From positions 124,001-188,000 of the forward strand of contig JBGSXL010000017.1 in the NCBI GenBank assembly GCA_041751425.1: a DNA stretch of 64,000 nt. Reading direction: 5' to 3'. The stretch's first letter is position 1. Every line of letters begins with the position of its first letter. This document shows positions 1 through 8,826 of the stretch, piece after piece. Both the position numbers and the translations under genes were made by a program. The DNA is from JAVVEG01 sp041751425. GTDB taxonomy: Bacteria > Pseudomonadota > Gammaproteobacteria > Pseudomonadales > Pseudohongiellaceae. The notes beneath the pieces are model-generated. The model searched no databases and had not been told where the DNA came from. It was given only the letters and a program-made list of their open reading frames with translations.

Positions 1-168
1 AACTCGGAAGTCATTGCACAATTCATTGCCGGTCAAAACGATGTGAAACATGAAGCCATCGAGACCGAATGGGGAGTAGAATGTGACCTGGGCAGGCAGA
101 TGTTGCCTGCCAATGACAGACCTGATGGTTTTTATTACGCAAGACTCATCAAACTTGCAGGCTCATAA
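1..168 (+). CDS. rsmB: 16S rRNA m5C967 methyltransferase RsmB, C-terminal fragment
   Basis: Frame 1 is open from the window edge to TAA at 166-168 and encodes 55 residues. The end reads DGFFYAKLIK-like (DRPDGFYYARLIKLAGS), which is the conserved C-terminal strand of RsmB proteins. RsmB methylates C967 of 16S rRNA using S-adenosylmethionine. The catalytic cysteines lie outside the window. The identification is supported by trkA 42 bases downstream on the same strand, the usual rsmB-trkA order of gammaproteobacteria. Confidence 0.85.
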   Translation, partial: NSEVIAQFIAGQNDVKHEAIETEWGVECDLGRQMLPANDRPDGFYYARLIKLAGS

Positions 169-210
169 ACAAATGAAGCCTGCAGTAAACAAGGGAGAAA
201 TCCTGGTTCA

Positions 211-1584
211 ATGAAAATAATAATTCTTGGCGCTAACAAGGTCGGCATTTCATTGGCTGAAAACCTTGCCAGCGAAGCCAACGATATCACTGTTGTCGAC
301 CCAGATGCTGAAGCTTTGCGAGAATTGAAAGACCGCATGGATGTCGGTATCGCTGTGGGATGGCCATCGCACCCGGATACATTGGCTATGGCAGGCGCCG
401 AGGATGCCGACATGATTATCGCCGTTACGGAGAACGACGAAGTCAATATGATTGCCTGCCAGATTGCCTTTTCCTTATTTAAAACTCCCAAGAAGATTTG
501 CCGCTTGCGCTCCGGCTCTTATCTGGATGCGGCTGACCTGTTCAAACCCGAAGCCATTGCGGTAGATGTCGTCATCTCTCCTGAGTATCTGGTTTCCAAT
601 TATATTGAACGTCTGATTGATCTGCCTGGCTCATTGCAGGTGCTGGACTTCGCTGGTGGGAAAGCACAACTGGTTGCCGTGAAGGCATATTACGGCGGTC
701 CTTTGGTAGGTCAGGAAATTCGCTTGCTGCGCGAACATATGCCCAAGGTAGATACCCGCGTCGCTGCAATTTTCCGACGCAACCGCGCCATCATGCCCGA
801 AGGATCAACAGTTATTGAAGCCGATGACGAAGTCTTTTTTATCGCCGCGCAGAAAAACATACGCGCCGTTATCGGCGAGCTACGTCGGCTCGATAAACCC
901 TACAAACGTCTGTTGATTGCAGGTGGCGGCAATATTGGATCGCGTCTTGCGGAAGCTGTTGAGAAACGCTATCAGACGAAAATCATCGAACGGAACCCTG
1001 AGCGTTGCGCTTATCTGTCTGAGCACCTGAACAAAACTATCATTCTCAATGGTGAATCTTCAGACCGCGATTTACTTCTGGAAGAAAGCATCGAGCAAAC
1101 AGATGTATTTCTTGCGCTGACCAATGACGATGAAGCCAACATCATGTCTTCGATGTTAGCGAAGCGGCTGGGCGCACGAAAGGTTATGACGCTTATCAAT
1201 AATCCAGCCTATGTGGATCTGGTGCAGGGCGGCGAAATCGATATCGCTATTTCTCCCCAGCAGGCCACTATCGGCAGCTTGCTCACACATGTCAGGCGTG
1301 GCGACATTGTTAACGTGCATTCGCTGAGACGAGGTGCAGCAGAAGCGCTGGAAGCAATTGCACATGGCGACAAGCATTCATCGAAAGTCGTAGGAAAAAT
1401 GATTGAAGAGATCGAACTACCACAAGGCACTACCATCGGTGCAATAGTACGCGATGAAGAAGTGTTGATAGCGCATGACAATATCGTTGTTGAATCGGGC
1501 GATCACGTGATTCTGTTTCTGGTTGATAAAAAACGAATTCCTGAAGTGGAGCGATTGTTTCAGGTTGGATTCTCATTTTTCTGA
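211..1584 (+). CDS. trkA: Trk system potassium uptake regulatory protein TrkA
   Basis: 457 residues, close to the usual 458. It is a duplicated RCK protein: a first Rossmann nucleotide-binding fold begins at residue 7 (GANKVG) and a second at about residue 238 (GGGNIG), each followed by a TrkA-C domain. TrkA is the cytoplasmic NAD(H)-binding gating subunit of the Trk potassium transporter. The first glycine motif is GANKVG rather than GxGxxG, as is common in TrkA. An AAGGGAG element lies somewhat far (about 13 bases) upstream of the ATG. It follows rsmB and is followed after 16 bases by the channel gene trkH, so the two Trk subunits are probably co-transcribed. Confidence 0.97.
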   Translation: MKIIILGANKVGISLAENLASEANDITVVDPDAEALRELKDRMDVGIAVGWPSHPDTLAMAGAEDADMIIAVTENDEVNMIACQIAFSLFKTPKKICRLRSGSYLDAADLFKPEAIAVDVVISPEYLVSNYIERLIDLPGSLQVLDFAGGKAQLVAVKAYYGGPLVGQEIRLLREHMPKVDTRVAAIFRRNRAIMPEGSTVIEADDEVFFIAAQKNIRAVIGELRRLDKPYKRLLIAGGGNIGSRLAEAVEKRYQTKIIERNPERCAYLSEHLNKTIILNGESSDRDLLLEESIEQTDVFLALTNDDEANIMSSMLAKRLGARKVMTLINNPAYVDLVQGGEIDIAISPQQATIGSLLTHVRRGDIVNVHSLRRGAAEALEAIAHGDKHSSKVVGKMIEEIELPQGTTIGAIVRDEEVLIAHDNIVVESGDHVILFLVDKKRIPEVERLFQVGFSFF

Positions 1585-1600
1585 TGCTTGATTTTAAGTT

Positions 1601-3052
1601 ATGAATTTTTCGGTTGTAGCGAAGATACTGGGCGTTCTTCTGATGCTGTTCAGCATGCTGGCGAATCTGCCCTCAATCGCCATCTCGTTTATCTATAGTG
1701 ATGGCGAGACGTCCTCTTTTCTATATTCATTGCTGATTACATTCGGCGTCGGTTTTGTGCTGTGGATGATGACATTACGATCGCGCAAGGAGCTGCGTAC
1801 ACGTGATGGCTTTCTGGTCGTTACTTTATTCTGGACAGTTCTGGGGACATTTGGCGCTTTACCATTCTTGTTTTCCTACGATGTGCCGCTTTCCGTCACT
1901 GACGCAATCTTCGAATCTATCTCTGGTTTAAGCACAACCGGAGCAACTGTCATAACCGGGCTCGACGAGATGCCCAAATCTATTCTCTTTTATCGCCAGC
2001 AACTGCAGTGGTTGGGTGGCATGGGTATCATCGCTCTTGCAGTTGCCGTGTTGCCAATGCTGGGTATCGGCGGTATGCAGTTGTATCGCGCTGAAAGTCC
2101 GGGGCCCGTGAAAAACGACAATCTGGTCCCTCGTCTGGCGGAAACTGCCAAAGCGCTGTGGTACATCTATCTTGCTTTAACCGTAGCTTGCGCGTTGGCG
2201 TATTGGGCGGCAGGCATGTCCCTGTTTGATGCGATATGTCACAGTTTTTCAACTGTTGCCATTGGGGGATTCTCAACGCACGACTCCAGCATGGCTTATT
2301 TCAACAGCAACACAATCAATATGATTGCCGTTTTCTTTATGGTTCTGGCTGGGATCAATTTCGCTCTGCATTTCGCTGCCTGGCAGAGGCGCAGCATCGA
2401 ACAGTATCTTCGCGACCCCGAAACCAAATTCTATTTATCCATACTCGCGTTTGTTGCCGTGTTTACCATTGTTGTTTTGTATCTGACTGAAACTTATAAC
2501 GCAGAGAATTCCTTTGTGCATGGCTTGTTTCAGGCTGTCTCCATCGCGACAACAACCGGCTATACCACCGCAGATTTCAGTGCGTGGCCATTGGCGTTGC
2601 CATATCTGTTGATCTATGCCGCCATTATTGGCGCATGTGCCGGATCAACAGGTGGCGGCATGAAAGTTATTCGCATCCTGTTGATTTTCAAACAGGGTTT
2701 TCGCGAAATTCAGCGCCTTATTCATCCGAATGCAGTGATCTCTATCAAGTTGGGACGCACGCTGGTGCCTGACCGGGTTATTGAATCTGTCTGGGGATTT
2801 TTTGCGGTTTATGTGATGGTATATCTGGTGCTGTTGCTGGCTTTGTTAGCAACGGGTCTCGATGTCGTTACAGCGTTCAGTGCCGTGGGCGCGTGCTTGA
2901 ATAATCTGGGCCCGGGTTTGGAGGGAGTTGCTTTCAACTATGCCGCGCTGTCTATAACGGCTAAATGGATATTGTGTTTTGCCATGTTGCTTGGCCGACT
3001 GGAGATATTCACGTTGTTGGTATTATTCATGCCGATGTTCTGGCGCCGCTGA
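1601..3052 (+). CDS. trkH: Trk potassium transporter membrane subunit TrkH
   Basis: 483 residues, the usual TrkH length, highly hydrophobic with many membrane segments. The repeated pore-loop signatures are visible: SGLSTTGATV in the first repeat, HSFSTVAIGGFST in the second, STTTGYTTADFS in the third and a degenerate fourth near ACLNNLGPGL. AGSTGGGMK is also typical of the family. TrkH forms the potassium-conducting pore in the inner membrane and is gated by TrkA, encoded directly upstream. It converges on the acyltransferase gene with only 15 bases between them. Confidence 0.96.
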   Translation: MNFSVVAKILGVLLMLFSMLANLPSIAISFIYSDGETSSFLYSLLITFGVGFVLWMMTLRSRKELRTRDGFLVVTLFWTVLGTFGALPFLFSYDVPLSVTDAIFESISGLSTTGATVITGLDEMPKSILFYRQQLQWLGGMGIIALAVAVLPMLGIGGMQLYRAESPGPVKNDNLVPRLAETAKALWYIYLALTVACALAYWAAGMSLFDAICHSFSTVAIGGFSTHDSSMAYFNSNTINMIAVFFMVLAGINFALHFAAWQRRSIEQYLRDPETKFYLSILAFVAVFTIVVLYLTETYNAENSFVHGLFQAVSIATTTGYTTADFSAWPLALPYLLIYAAIIGACAGSTGGGMKVIRILLIFKQGFREIQRLIHPNAVISIKLGRTLVPDRVIESVWGFFAVYVMVYLVLLLALLATGLDVVTAFSAVGACLNNLGPGLEGVAFNYAALSITAKWILCFAMLLGRLEIFTLLVLFMPMFWRR

Positions 3053-3067
3053 TCAGGAGAGCTTTAG

Positions 3068-3940
3068 TTAATAATACAGTCGCCGCTCATCGCCCGGCGG
3101 TCTTTTCTTGAAACGTTTGTATTCCCATTGGTACTGACTGATTGCTTCACGCACGCAACTCTCCACGGAGTTGTTCAACGCCGTCGCAGCCAGCACAGCA
3201 TCATCACTGCTAATTTCCGCATCCACCGACCTGAAAATAACTTCATATCCAGCACTTTTTGGAAGTCGTTTCGCGAAACCACACACAACAGATGCACCAG
3301 TTCGCGCAGCCAGTTTTGAAACCAGTGTCATGGTTAATGCGTCAATTTTAAAAAATGGCGCGAAAACACCACCGTTCAGGTCGGGCTCCTGGTCCGGTAG
3401 AATCCCGATTATTTCTCCGCGCTGCAGCGCCTTCACCAGTTGCATCACACCCTGTCGATTGGTGGGCACAATCTGCGCGCCACCACGACTGCGAAATCCT
3501 GTCATCGCTTTATCGAAAACGGGTAGTTTTGGCGGTTTATAGAGATAGGTTGTCGGTGCAACGCTGGTGATCTTCAACCCGTAGATTTCCCAATTGCCCA
3601 GATGAGGCGCGACAACGATCAAGCCTTTGCCACGCTCTACTGCTGCATTCACCAAGTCCATGTTGGTGGTTTTGACAACCAGACTAAGAACTTCCGGCAC
3701 GCTCGTCATCCATATGCGACCAAGCTCCAATGCCGCCTTCGCTGTCTCCTGCAAACTCTCTTTGGCAAGTTGCCTTATTTCGCTCTCCTCTTTTTCCGGA
3801 AAGCACATTTGTAGGTTTCGGATGGTTGTGCGCTTGCTTGCCGTGGGGTACAGATACATCAGCCAGCCAACCAGATCACCCAGCGCATGAATCAATCGCA
3901 ATGGCATAACCTGAGTAATTCTCAGGAAGCTCATTATCAT
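3068..3940 (-). CDS. Lipid A biosynthesis (LpxL/HtrB-type) acyltransferase
   Basis: About 290 residues. It contains the HX4E acyltransferase motif APHLGNWE (His about 113, Glu about 118) and a downstream ILPDQEPD segment, both typical of late lipid A acyltransferases of the LpxL/LpxM/HtrB family, which transfer fatty acyl chains to lipid A precursors at the inner membrane. An N-terminal hydrophobic stretch (LIHALGDLVGWLMYLYP) fits a membrane anchor. The ATG at 3940 is used; the frame also reaches an upstream TTG at 3946 and another ATG at 3934. Pseudomonas has an HtrB-like gene at the same place beside glyQ. Substrate and acyl-chain specificity cannot be read from the sequence. Confidence 0.88.
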   Translation of the reverse strand: MIMSFLRITQVMPLRLIHALGDLVGWLMYLYPTASKRTTIRNLQMCFPEKEESEIRQLAKESLQETAKAALELGRIWMTSVPEVLSLVVKTTNMDLVNAAVERGKGLIVVAPHLGNWEIYGLKITSVAPTTYLYKPPKLPVFDKAMTGFRSRGGAQIVPTNRQGVMQLVKALQRGEIIGILPDQEPDLNGGVFAPFFKIDALTMTLVSKLAARTGASVVCGFAKRLPKSAGYEVIFRSVDAEISSDDAVLAATALNNSVESCVREAISQYQWEYKRFKKRPPGDERRLYY

Positions 3941-4109
3941 TAGCAACTTCAGGGCTTGAATGGGGATGCTCCTGTGCGATCTGGAAAAAGCCGATATCAG
4001 GCTCCGGATTCTACAACAGCAGAGCTTGTTGCGGGTAGCTCAAGGAGTGGATATTGGTTTGATAATCAAGGATAATTGCCGCTTTTCACCGCACCGCACG
4101 GAGTTCCAC

Positions 4110-5057
4110 TTGTCATCCCCAGCCACACAGCCAGACCTTAAGACTTTTCAGGGACTCATACTGGCGTTGCAACAGTTCTGGGCGGCACAAGGTTGCGTGA
4201 TATTACAGCCGCTCGACATGGAGGTAGGAGCCGGAACATTCCACCCCGCAACTTTTTTGCGCGCCATTGGGCCGGAAACCTGGAATACGGCTTATGTGCA
4301 ACCCAGCAGACGCCCAACCGATGGCCGTTACGGGGAAAACCCAAATCGCTTGCAACACTATTATCAGTTTCAGGTAATTCTGAAACCTTCTCCTTTGGAT
4401 ATTCAGGAACGTTATCTTGCTTCCCTGCAGCATCTGGGCATCGATACGCGCATACACGACATACGTTTCGTTGAGGACAACTGGGAGTCGCCAACTCTCG
4501 GGGCCTGGGGCCTGGGCTGGGAAGTCTGGTTGAATGGCATGGAAGTGACGCAGTTTACTTATTTTCAGCAAGTGGGCGGTCTTGAGTGTTTTCCGGTCAG
4601 TGGCGAGATAACTTACGGTATTGAACGTATTGCCATGTATCTGCAGGGCGTTGATAGTGTCTACGATATCGTCTGGACCGATGGCCCGAACGGCGTAGTC
4701 ACCTATGGCGATGTGTTCAAACAGAACGAAGTTGAGATGTCCACGTATAACTTCGAGCTCGCCAATGTAGACAATCTGTTTCGCTATTTTGATGATTGCG
4801 AACAGCAATGTCTGCAATTGATTGCGAAAGGTCTTGCCTTGCCCGCTTACGAACAGGTTCTGAAAGCATCGCATTATTTCAATCTGCTGGACGCCCGCCA
4901 TGCCATTTCTGTCACGGAGCGACAGCGTTATATTCTGCGGGTGCGCACGTTATCCCGCATGGTAGCGGAAGCATACTACAACAGTCGCAAGGCCCTTGGT
5001 TTCCCATTAGCAACTGAAGCTCTCAGGGCTGAATGTCTCGCCAAATCCACAGACTAA
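4110..5057 (+). CDS. glyQ: Glycyl-tRNA synthetase alpha subunit
   Basis: Class II aminoacyl-tRNA synthetase alpha chain of the heterotetrameric (alpha2beta2) bacterial enzyme. The conserved block around QPLDMEVGAGTFHPATFLRA and RPTDGRYGENPNRLQHYYQF is clear. The open frame begins at 3960, but homologues begin about 12-14 residues before TFQGLILALQQ and no ATG exists there. I therefore chose TTG at 4110, preceded by ACGGAG (4098-4103) six bases upstream, giving 315 residues, the family norm. The extra N-terminal 50 residues of the longer frame do not look like GlyQ. glyS follows after 56 bases. Confidence 0.95.
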   Translation: MSSPATQPDLKTFQGLILALQQFWAAQGCVILQPLDMEVGAGTFHPATFLRAIGPETWNTAYVQPSRRPTDGRYGENPNRLQHYYQFQVILKPSPLDIQERYLASLQHLGIDTRIHDIRFVEDNWESPTLGAWGLGWEVWLNGMEVTQFTYFQQVGGLECFPVSGEITYGIERIAMYLQGVDSVYDIVWTDGPNGVVTYGDVFKQNEVEMSTYNFELANVDNLFRYFDDCEQQCLQLIAKGLALPAYEQVLKASHYFNLLDARHAISVTERQRYILRVRTLSRMVAEAYYNSRKALGFPLATEALRAECLAKSTD

Positions 5058-5113
5058 ATATTGGCAACACAGAGTTATTCAATTCAAGTGAACAGCAGGA
5101 ACAGCGCGAACTC

Positions 5114-7192
5114 ATGAGTGCAAAAGATTTTTTAGTTGAAATAGGCTGCGGTGAACTTCCGCCTAAAGCCCTCAAAGCTCTGTCTGCGGCATTCACCAGT
5201 GGCATAGAGAAAGGTTTACAGGACGCAGGTCTAGCATATACGGCTATTGCGGAATTTGCGGCACCACGTCGACTTGCCGTGCGTGTCAGTTCTCTGGCAA
5301 CCGCACAACAAGATACCGCACAGGAGAAGTTTGGTCCCGCTGTGAGCGCCGCCTACGACAAAGAGGGCAACCCGACCCCTGCCGCTACCGGTTTTGCGCG
5401 TTCCTGTGGCGTTACTATTGCAGAGCTGGATCGCGTTGAGAAAGATGGCGTTATAAAGCTTGTGTTTCGCAGCGTCAGCAAAGGAAAACCGAGCGCTGAG
5501 TTATTACCGGATATCGTGCGCAGTTCTTTAAGCAAGTTACCTATACCACGCAAGATGCGCTGGGGTAGCAGCCGCGATGAATTTGTTCGCCCGGTGCAAT
5601 GGGTAGTGATGCTGTTCGGTACCGAAGTTATCGACACAACAATTCTTGGCATCAAATCCGGGAACCAGACACGCGGGCACCGTTTTCATCACAACGATTT
5701 TATTATTGTTCCTGCGCCCGCCGACTACGAAACTATTCTTAGTAGCACGGGTAAAGTACAGGCGCATTATCAGACACGCAAAGAGTTGGTGCGTTCGCTG
5801 ATAGAAAACGAAGGTAAAAAACTTGCCGCCGAAGTGGTCATTGACGAGGATCTGTTGGAAGAGGTCACCAGCATGGTCGAATGGCCTGTCGCCTTGACCG
5901 GCCGTTTCGATGAACATTTTCTGACTGTGCCTGCGGAGGCGTTGATTTCCTCCCTGAAGAATCATCAGAAGTGTTTTTATCTTTTGGATAAGAATAAAAA
6001 GATGCTGCCCAATTTTATCGCCGTCAGTAATATTGAAAGCACTGATCCTGCTCAGGTAATCGCAGGTAATGAGCGGGTTATTCGTCCGCGCCTTGCGGAT
6101 GCGGCTTTCTTTTACGAAACGGATCGCAAGCAGACGCTGGCATCAAGACAGGATCAGCTCAAGACTATTGTGTTCCAGCAGGAACTCGGCACCGTTTCGG
6201 AGAAATCCTCGCGCGTTGCAGCGCTCGCTGTTTTCATTGCAGAGCAACTTGACGGGAACAGCGCCTGGTGCGAGCGAGCGGCTCTGCTTTCCAAATGTGA
6301 TTTGCTCAGTAATATGGTTTCCGAGTTTGCAGAACTGCAGGGCATCATGGGCTATTACTATGCACTGGATGACAAAGAGCCCGCAGAAGTTGCCAGCGCA
6401 TTGAATGAACAGTATATGCCGCGCTTTTCCGGCGACCAGTTACCGGCAAGCCTGACCGGATCCATTCTGGCCGTAGCCGACAAGTTGGACACGATTGTTG
6501 GTCTATTTGCGATTGGTCAACCGCCAACCGGCTCCAAAGATCCTTTTGCTTTACGTCGTGCAGCATTAGGCATACTCAGAATTTTGGTCGAGAAGCAGTT
6601 GGATCTGGATCTGGTGAAGACCATCGCATTTGCCAGCCAAAGTTATTCATCCGTCACGACAAAAAATCCGGACGTTGCGGCGCAGGTTTTTGATTTCATG
6701 CTGGAGCGCTTCCGCGCCTGGTACCAGGCCGAGGGAATCAGTGCGGATGTATTTCAATCTGTATTCGTGCTTAAGCCAGCCAAGCCTCTGGACTTCGATT
6801 TGCGCATTAAAGCTGTACATCGCTTCAGTCAGTTGCCGGAAAGTGTTTCATTGGCTTCAGCTAACAAACGTGTTTCCAACATTCTGCAGAAGCAAGATAA
6901 AGCAAGCGTTGGTTCTGTTGATTTGAAGTTGCTTTCAGAGTCCGCCGAGAAAGATCTCGCCGCCGTCATTGCACAGCAATCTAAACTGGTTGCTCCTTTG
7001 TTTGCTGAAAGAAAATATACGGAAGGGCTGGAGCAACTGGCCAGCACAAAATCGGCCGTCGATAAATTTTTCGATGAAGTTCTGGTGATGGCAGAAGATA
7101 TAAACGTGAGGAACAACCGCCTTGCATTGGTTAGCGAACTCCGCAATCTGTTTTTGCAGGTCGCTGATATTTCGTGTCTGCACAACTCATGA
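5114..7192 (+). CDS. glyS: Glycyl-tRNA synthetase beta subunit
   Basis: 692 residues from ATG 5114, matching the usual 689 or so. The N-terminus SAKDFLVEIGCGELPPKALK aligns with the family start (KTFLVEIGTEELPPKAL), so an in-frame upstream codon at 5033, which would overlap glyQ, is rejected. The beta subunit carries tRNA recognition (HD-like and anticodon-binding regions) and assembles with GlyQ to charge tRNA-Gly. AGGAACA lies upstream. The stop codon overlaps the start of gmhB in an ATGA, which suggests translational coupling. Confidence 0.97.
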   Translation: MSAKDFLVEIGCGELPPKALKALSAAFTSGIEKGLQDAGLAYTAIAEFAAPRRLAVRVSSLATAQQDTAQEKFGPAVSAAYDKEGNPTPAATGFARSCGVTIAELDRVEKDGVIKLVFRSVSKGKPSAELLPDIVRSSLSKLPIPRKMRWGSSRDEFVRPVQWVVMLFGTEVIDTTILGIKSGNQTRGHRFHHNDFIIVPAPADYETILSSTGKVQAHYQTRKELVRSLIENEGKKLAAEVVIDEDLLEEVTSMVEWPVALTGRFDEHFLTVPAEALISSLKNHQKCFYLLDKNKKMLPNFIAVSNIESTDPAQVIAGNERVIRPRLADAAFFYETDRKQTLASRQDQLKTIVFQQELGTVSEKSSRVAALAVFIAEQLDGNSAWCERAALLSKCDLLSNMVSEFAELQGIMGYYYALDDKEPAEVASALNEQYMPRFSGDQLPASLTGSILAVADKLDTIVGLFAIGQPPTGSKDPFALRRAALGILRILVEKQLDLDLVKTIAFASQSYSSVTTKNPDVAAQVFDFMLERFRAWYQAEGISADVFQSVFVLKPAKPLDFDLRIKAVHRFSQLPESVSLASANKRVSNILQKQDKASVGSVDLKLLSESAEKDLAAVIAQQSKLVAPLFAERKYTEGLEQLASTKSAVDKFFDEVLVMAEDINVRNNRLALVSELRNLFLQVADISCLHNS

Positions 7193-7737
7193 AACTCATC
7201 ATTCTGGACAGAGATGGTGTGATCAATCAGGATTCGGATGATTACATCAAATCTGTGGATGAATGGATTCCTGTTCCGGGAAGTATTGCAGCCATCGCGC
7301 GACTGAGCCAGGCCGGTTACACAATAGCTGTTGCCACCAATCAATCCGGTATCGCTCGTCAACTGTTTGATGAATATGAACTCGCCGCCATGCATCAGAA
7401 GCTGAGCGAACTGGTAGAAGAGGCAGGTGGTACCGTTGATGGTATCTTCTTCTGTCCCCATGGCCCGGATGAAGGTTGTGATTGTCGTAAACCTAAAACG
7501 GGCCTGCTCACCCAGATCGAGTGTGAGTTTGGTACAACCGTACAGGGCGCTCCATTTGTTGGCGACAGCATCAAAGACATTGTCGCCGCTCGCCTGGCCG
7601 GGTGTCAGCCTGTTCTGGTTCGTTCCGGCAAGGGAGAGCAGACTCTGCTCACCGCAACAGACAGCGAACTTGCCGATGTACCTGTTTATGAAAATCTTTT
7701 TGCTTTTGCTGACGCATGGCTGGCGGCACCACAATGA
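7189..7737 (+). CDS. gmhB: D-glycero-D-manno-heptose 1,7-bisphosphate 7-phosphatase
   Basis: 182 residues, HAD superfamily. The N-terminal DRDGVIN motif (LDRDGV) supplies the nucleophile and acid/base aspartates, and the zinc-binding loop CPHGPDEGCDCRKPK has the Cys-x-His...Cys-x-Cys ligands characteristic of GmhB. It removes the C7 phosphate in ADP-heptose synthesis for the lipopolysaccharide inner core. The ATG at 7189 overlaps the glyS stop (ATGA); a GTG at 7174 is possible but less likely because the HAD strand begins directly at KLIILDRDG. The order glyS-gmhB-plsC is conserved in Pseudomonas. Confidence 0.94.
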   Translation: MKLIILDRDGVINQDSDDYIKSVDEWIPVPGSIAAIARLSQAGYTIAVATNQSGIARQLFDEYELAAMHQKLSELVEEAGGTVDGIFFCPHGPDEGCDCRKPKTGLLTQIECEFGTTVQGAPFVGDSIKDIVAARLAGCQPVLVRSGKGEQTLLTATDSELADVPVYENLFAFADAWLAAPQ

Positions 7738-7788
7738 ATCTTCGTGGAAATTATTTTTCTCACTTGCACATAATTAGCCGCTCTCGCT

Positions 7789-8538
7789 ATGCTCAATAAA
7801 ATTCTTCTCTCTCTACGAGCAGGTGTTTTCTACGTTGGCTATGCCTTTGCAACAGTACTTGTGTCGTTGGTCTTGCTGACTATTTTCTGGATGGTTCCTC
7901 TGCGTCGTCGCTTTTTCCTTTATGCTTTGTGGTGTCGGTTTGTATTGTTCTGGTTGCGGCTTTGTTGCGGCATTCGCTACGACATCACCGGCCGCGAGAA
8001 CATTCCCGATCATCCCGTTGTTGTGTTGAGTAATCATCAAAGTGCCTGGGAAACCATTTTCCTGTATGAGGCGTTCTCGCCAGTATGTCCGATTCTAAAG
8101 AAGGAGTTACTGAATATTCCTTTCTGGGGCTGGGCCATGCGCCTGCAAAAACCCATCGCAATTGACCGCAGCAAACCACGCGAGGCGGGTAAGTCATTAC
8201 TGAAGCAAGGTCAGTCACGGATAGAGGAGGGAATGTCTGTCGTGATATTTCCGGAAGGAACCCGCTTGGCTTCTGGTGAGATTAAAAAGTTTTCCCGCGG
8301 CGGCGCGCAGTTGGCAGTCGCCTCACACACTCCCATTATTCCAGTTGTTCACAATGCTGGTCATTGCTGGCCAACTGGAACCTGGTTGAAATTTCCGGGG
8401 ACTATTTCTGTTGTTATCGGTGAACCAATCGCGGCTGATGGGCGAGCCTCCAATGAAGTGACCGCTGAGTTCGAGGCCTGGGTCCGGTCGCATAATGCGG
8501 ATACGTTGGTGCCTTCCGGGAATACTAATCCCTTCTGA
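7789..8538 (+). CDS. plsC: 1-acyl-sn-glycerol-3-phosphate acyltransferase
   Basis: 249 residues. A hydrophobic N-terminus (residues about 12-60) precedes the PlsC fold with the catalytic NHQSAWE motif (HX4E variant of HX4D) and the substrate-binding FPEGTR motif. Such enzymes acylate lysophosphatidic acid to phosphatidic acid at the inner membrane. It lies 51 bases after gmhB on the same strand. The genomic neighbour in Pseudomonas at this position is also a PlsC-family enzyme. A paralogue elsewhere in the genome cannot be excluded, so the symbol denotes the family rather than proven unique function. Confidence 0.9.
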   Translation: MLNKILLSLRAGVFYVGYAFATVLVSLVLLTIFWMVPLRRRFFLYALWCRFVLFWLRLCCGIRYDITGRENIPDHPVVVLSNHQSAWETIFLYEAFSPVCPILKKELLNIPFWGWAMRLQKPIAIDRSKPREAGKSLLKQGQSRIEEGMSVVIFPEGTRLASGEIKKFSRGGAQLAVASHTPIIPVVHNAGHCWPTGTWLKFPGTISVVIGEPIAADGRASNEVTAEFEAWVRSHNADTLVPSGNTNPF

Positions 8539-8826
8539 GTTAACCATAGGTTGAAATGCTCTTTTGATATCATCAAGAAAGAATTCTCGGATATTGGTCA
8601 TATTCAATGATATTCTTGCTTCATTAAAATAGAAGCCATCTGTACCGCCTCTTAACATGACTCTACTCTGATTTGCATGCTCAAGTATTGCGCCCGATGC
8701 ATTAGGTTCGATAAAAACGAATTTTAGAATAAAAGCGATTTAAGGCTTTCGATCTTTTTAAAACTGTCCGTAGAGCCGGGGGTGAATCCCGTAGTACCCG
8801 AAACGGTCGTAGATTGATGGAGCAAT
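8539..8826 (+). promoter_or_regulatory. Intergenic leader of the hybrid kinase, with a possible structured RNA
   Basis: 288 bases between plsC and the sensor kinase. The first 200 bases are AT-rich. The last 65 are GC-rich and contain nested complementary segments: CCGT (8768-8771) with ACGG (8803-8806), and CGGG (8777-8780) with either CCCG at 8788-8791 or CCCG at 8797-8800. The short word CGTAG recurs three times (8769, 8790, 8808). The segment ends a few bases before the ATG, where a GATGGAG element (8816-8822) serves as ribosome-binding site. It matches no riboswitch class I recognise. A regulatory role is inference. Confidence 0.3.

Noticed and set aside
4203..4901. 232-residue minus-strand open frame
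   Set aside because: Lies wholly inside glyQ on the opposite strand and has no family features.
5033..5113. Upstream extension of glyS overlapping glyQ
   Set aside because: The extra N-terminus is not conserved and the ATG at 5114 matches the family start.
6829..7734. 301-residue minus-strand open frame
   Set aside because: Antisense to glyS and gmhB; Cys- and Ser-rich translation without any domain.
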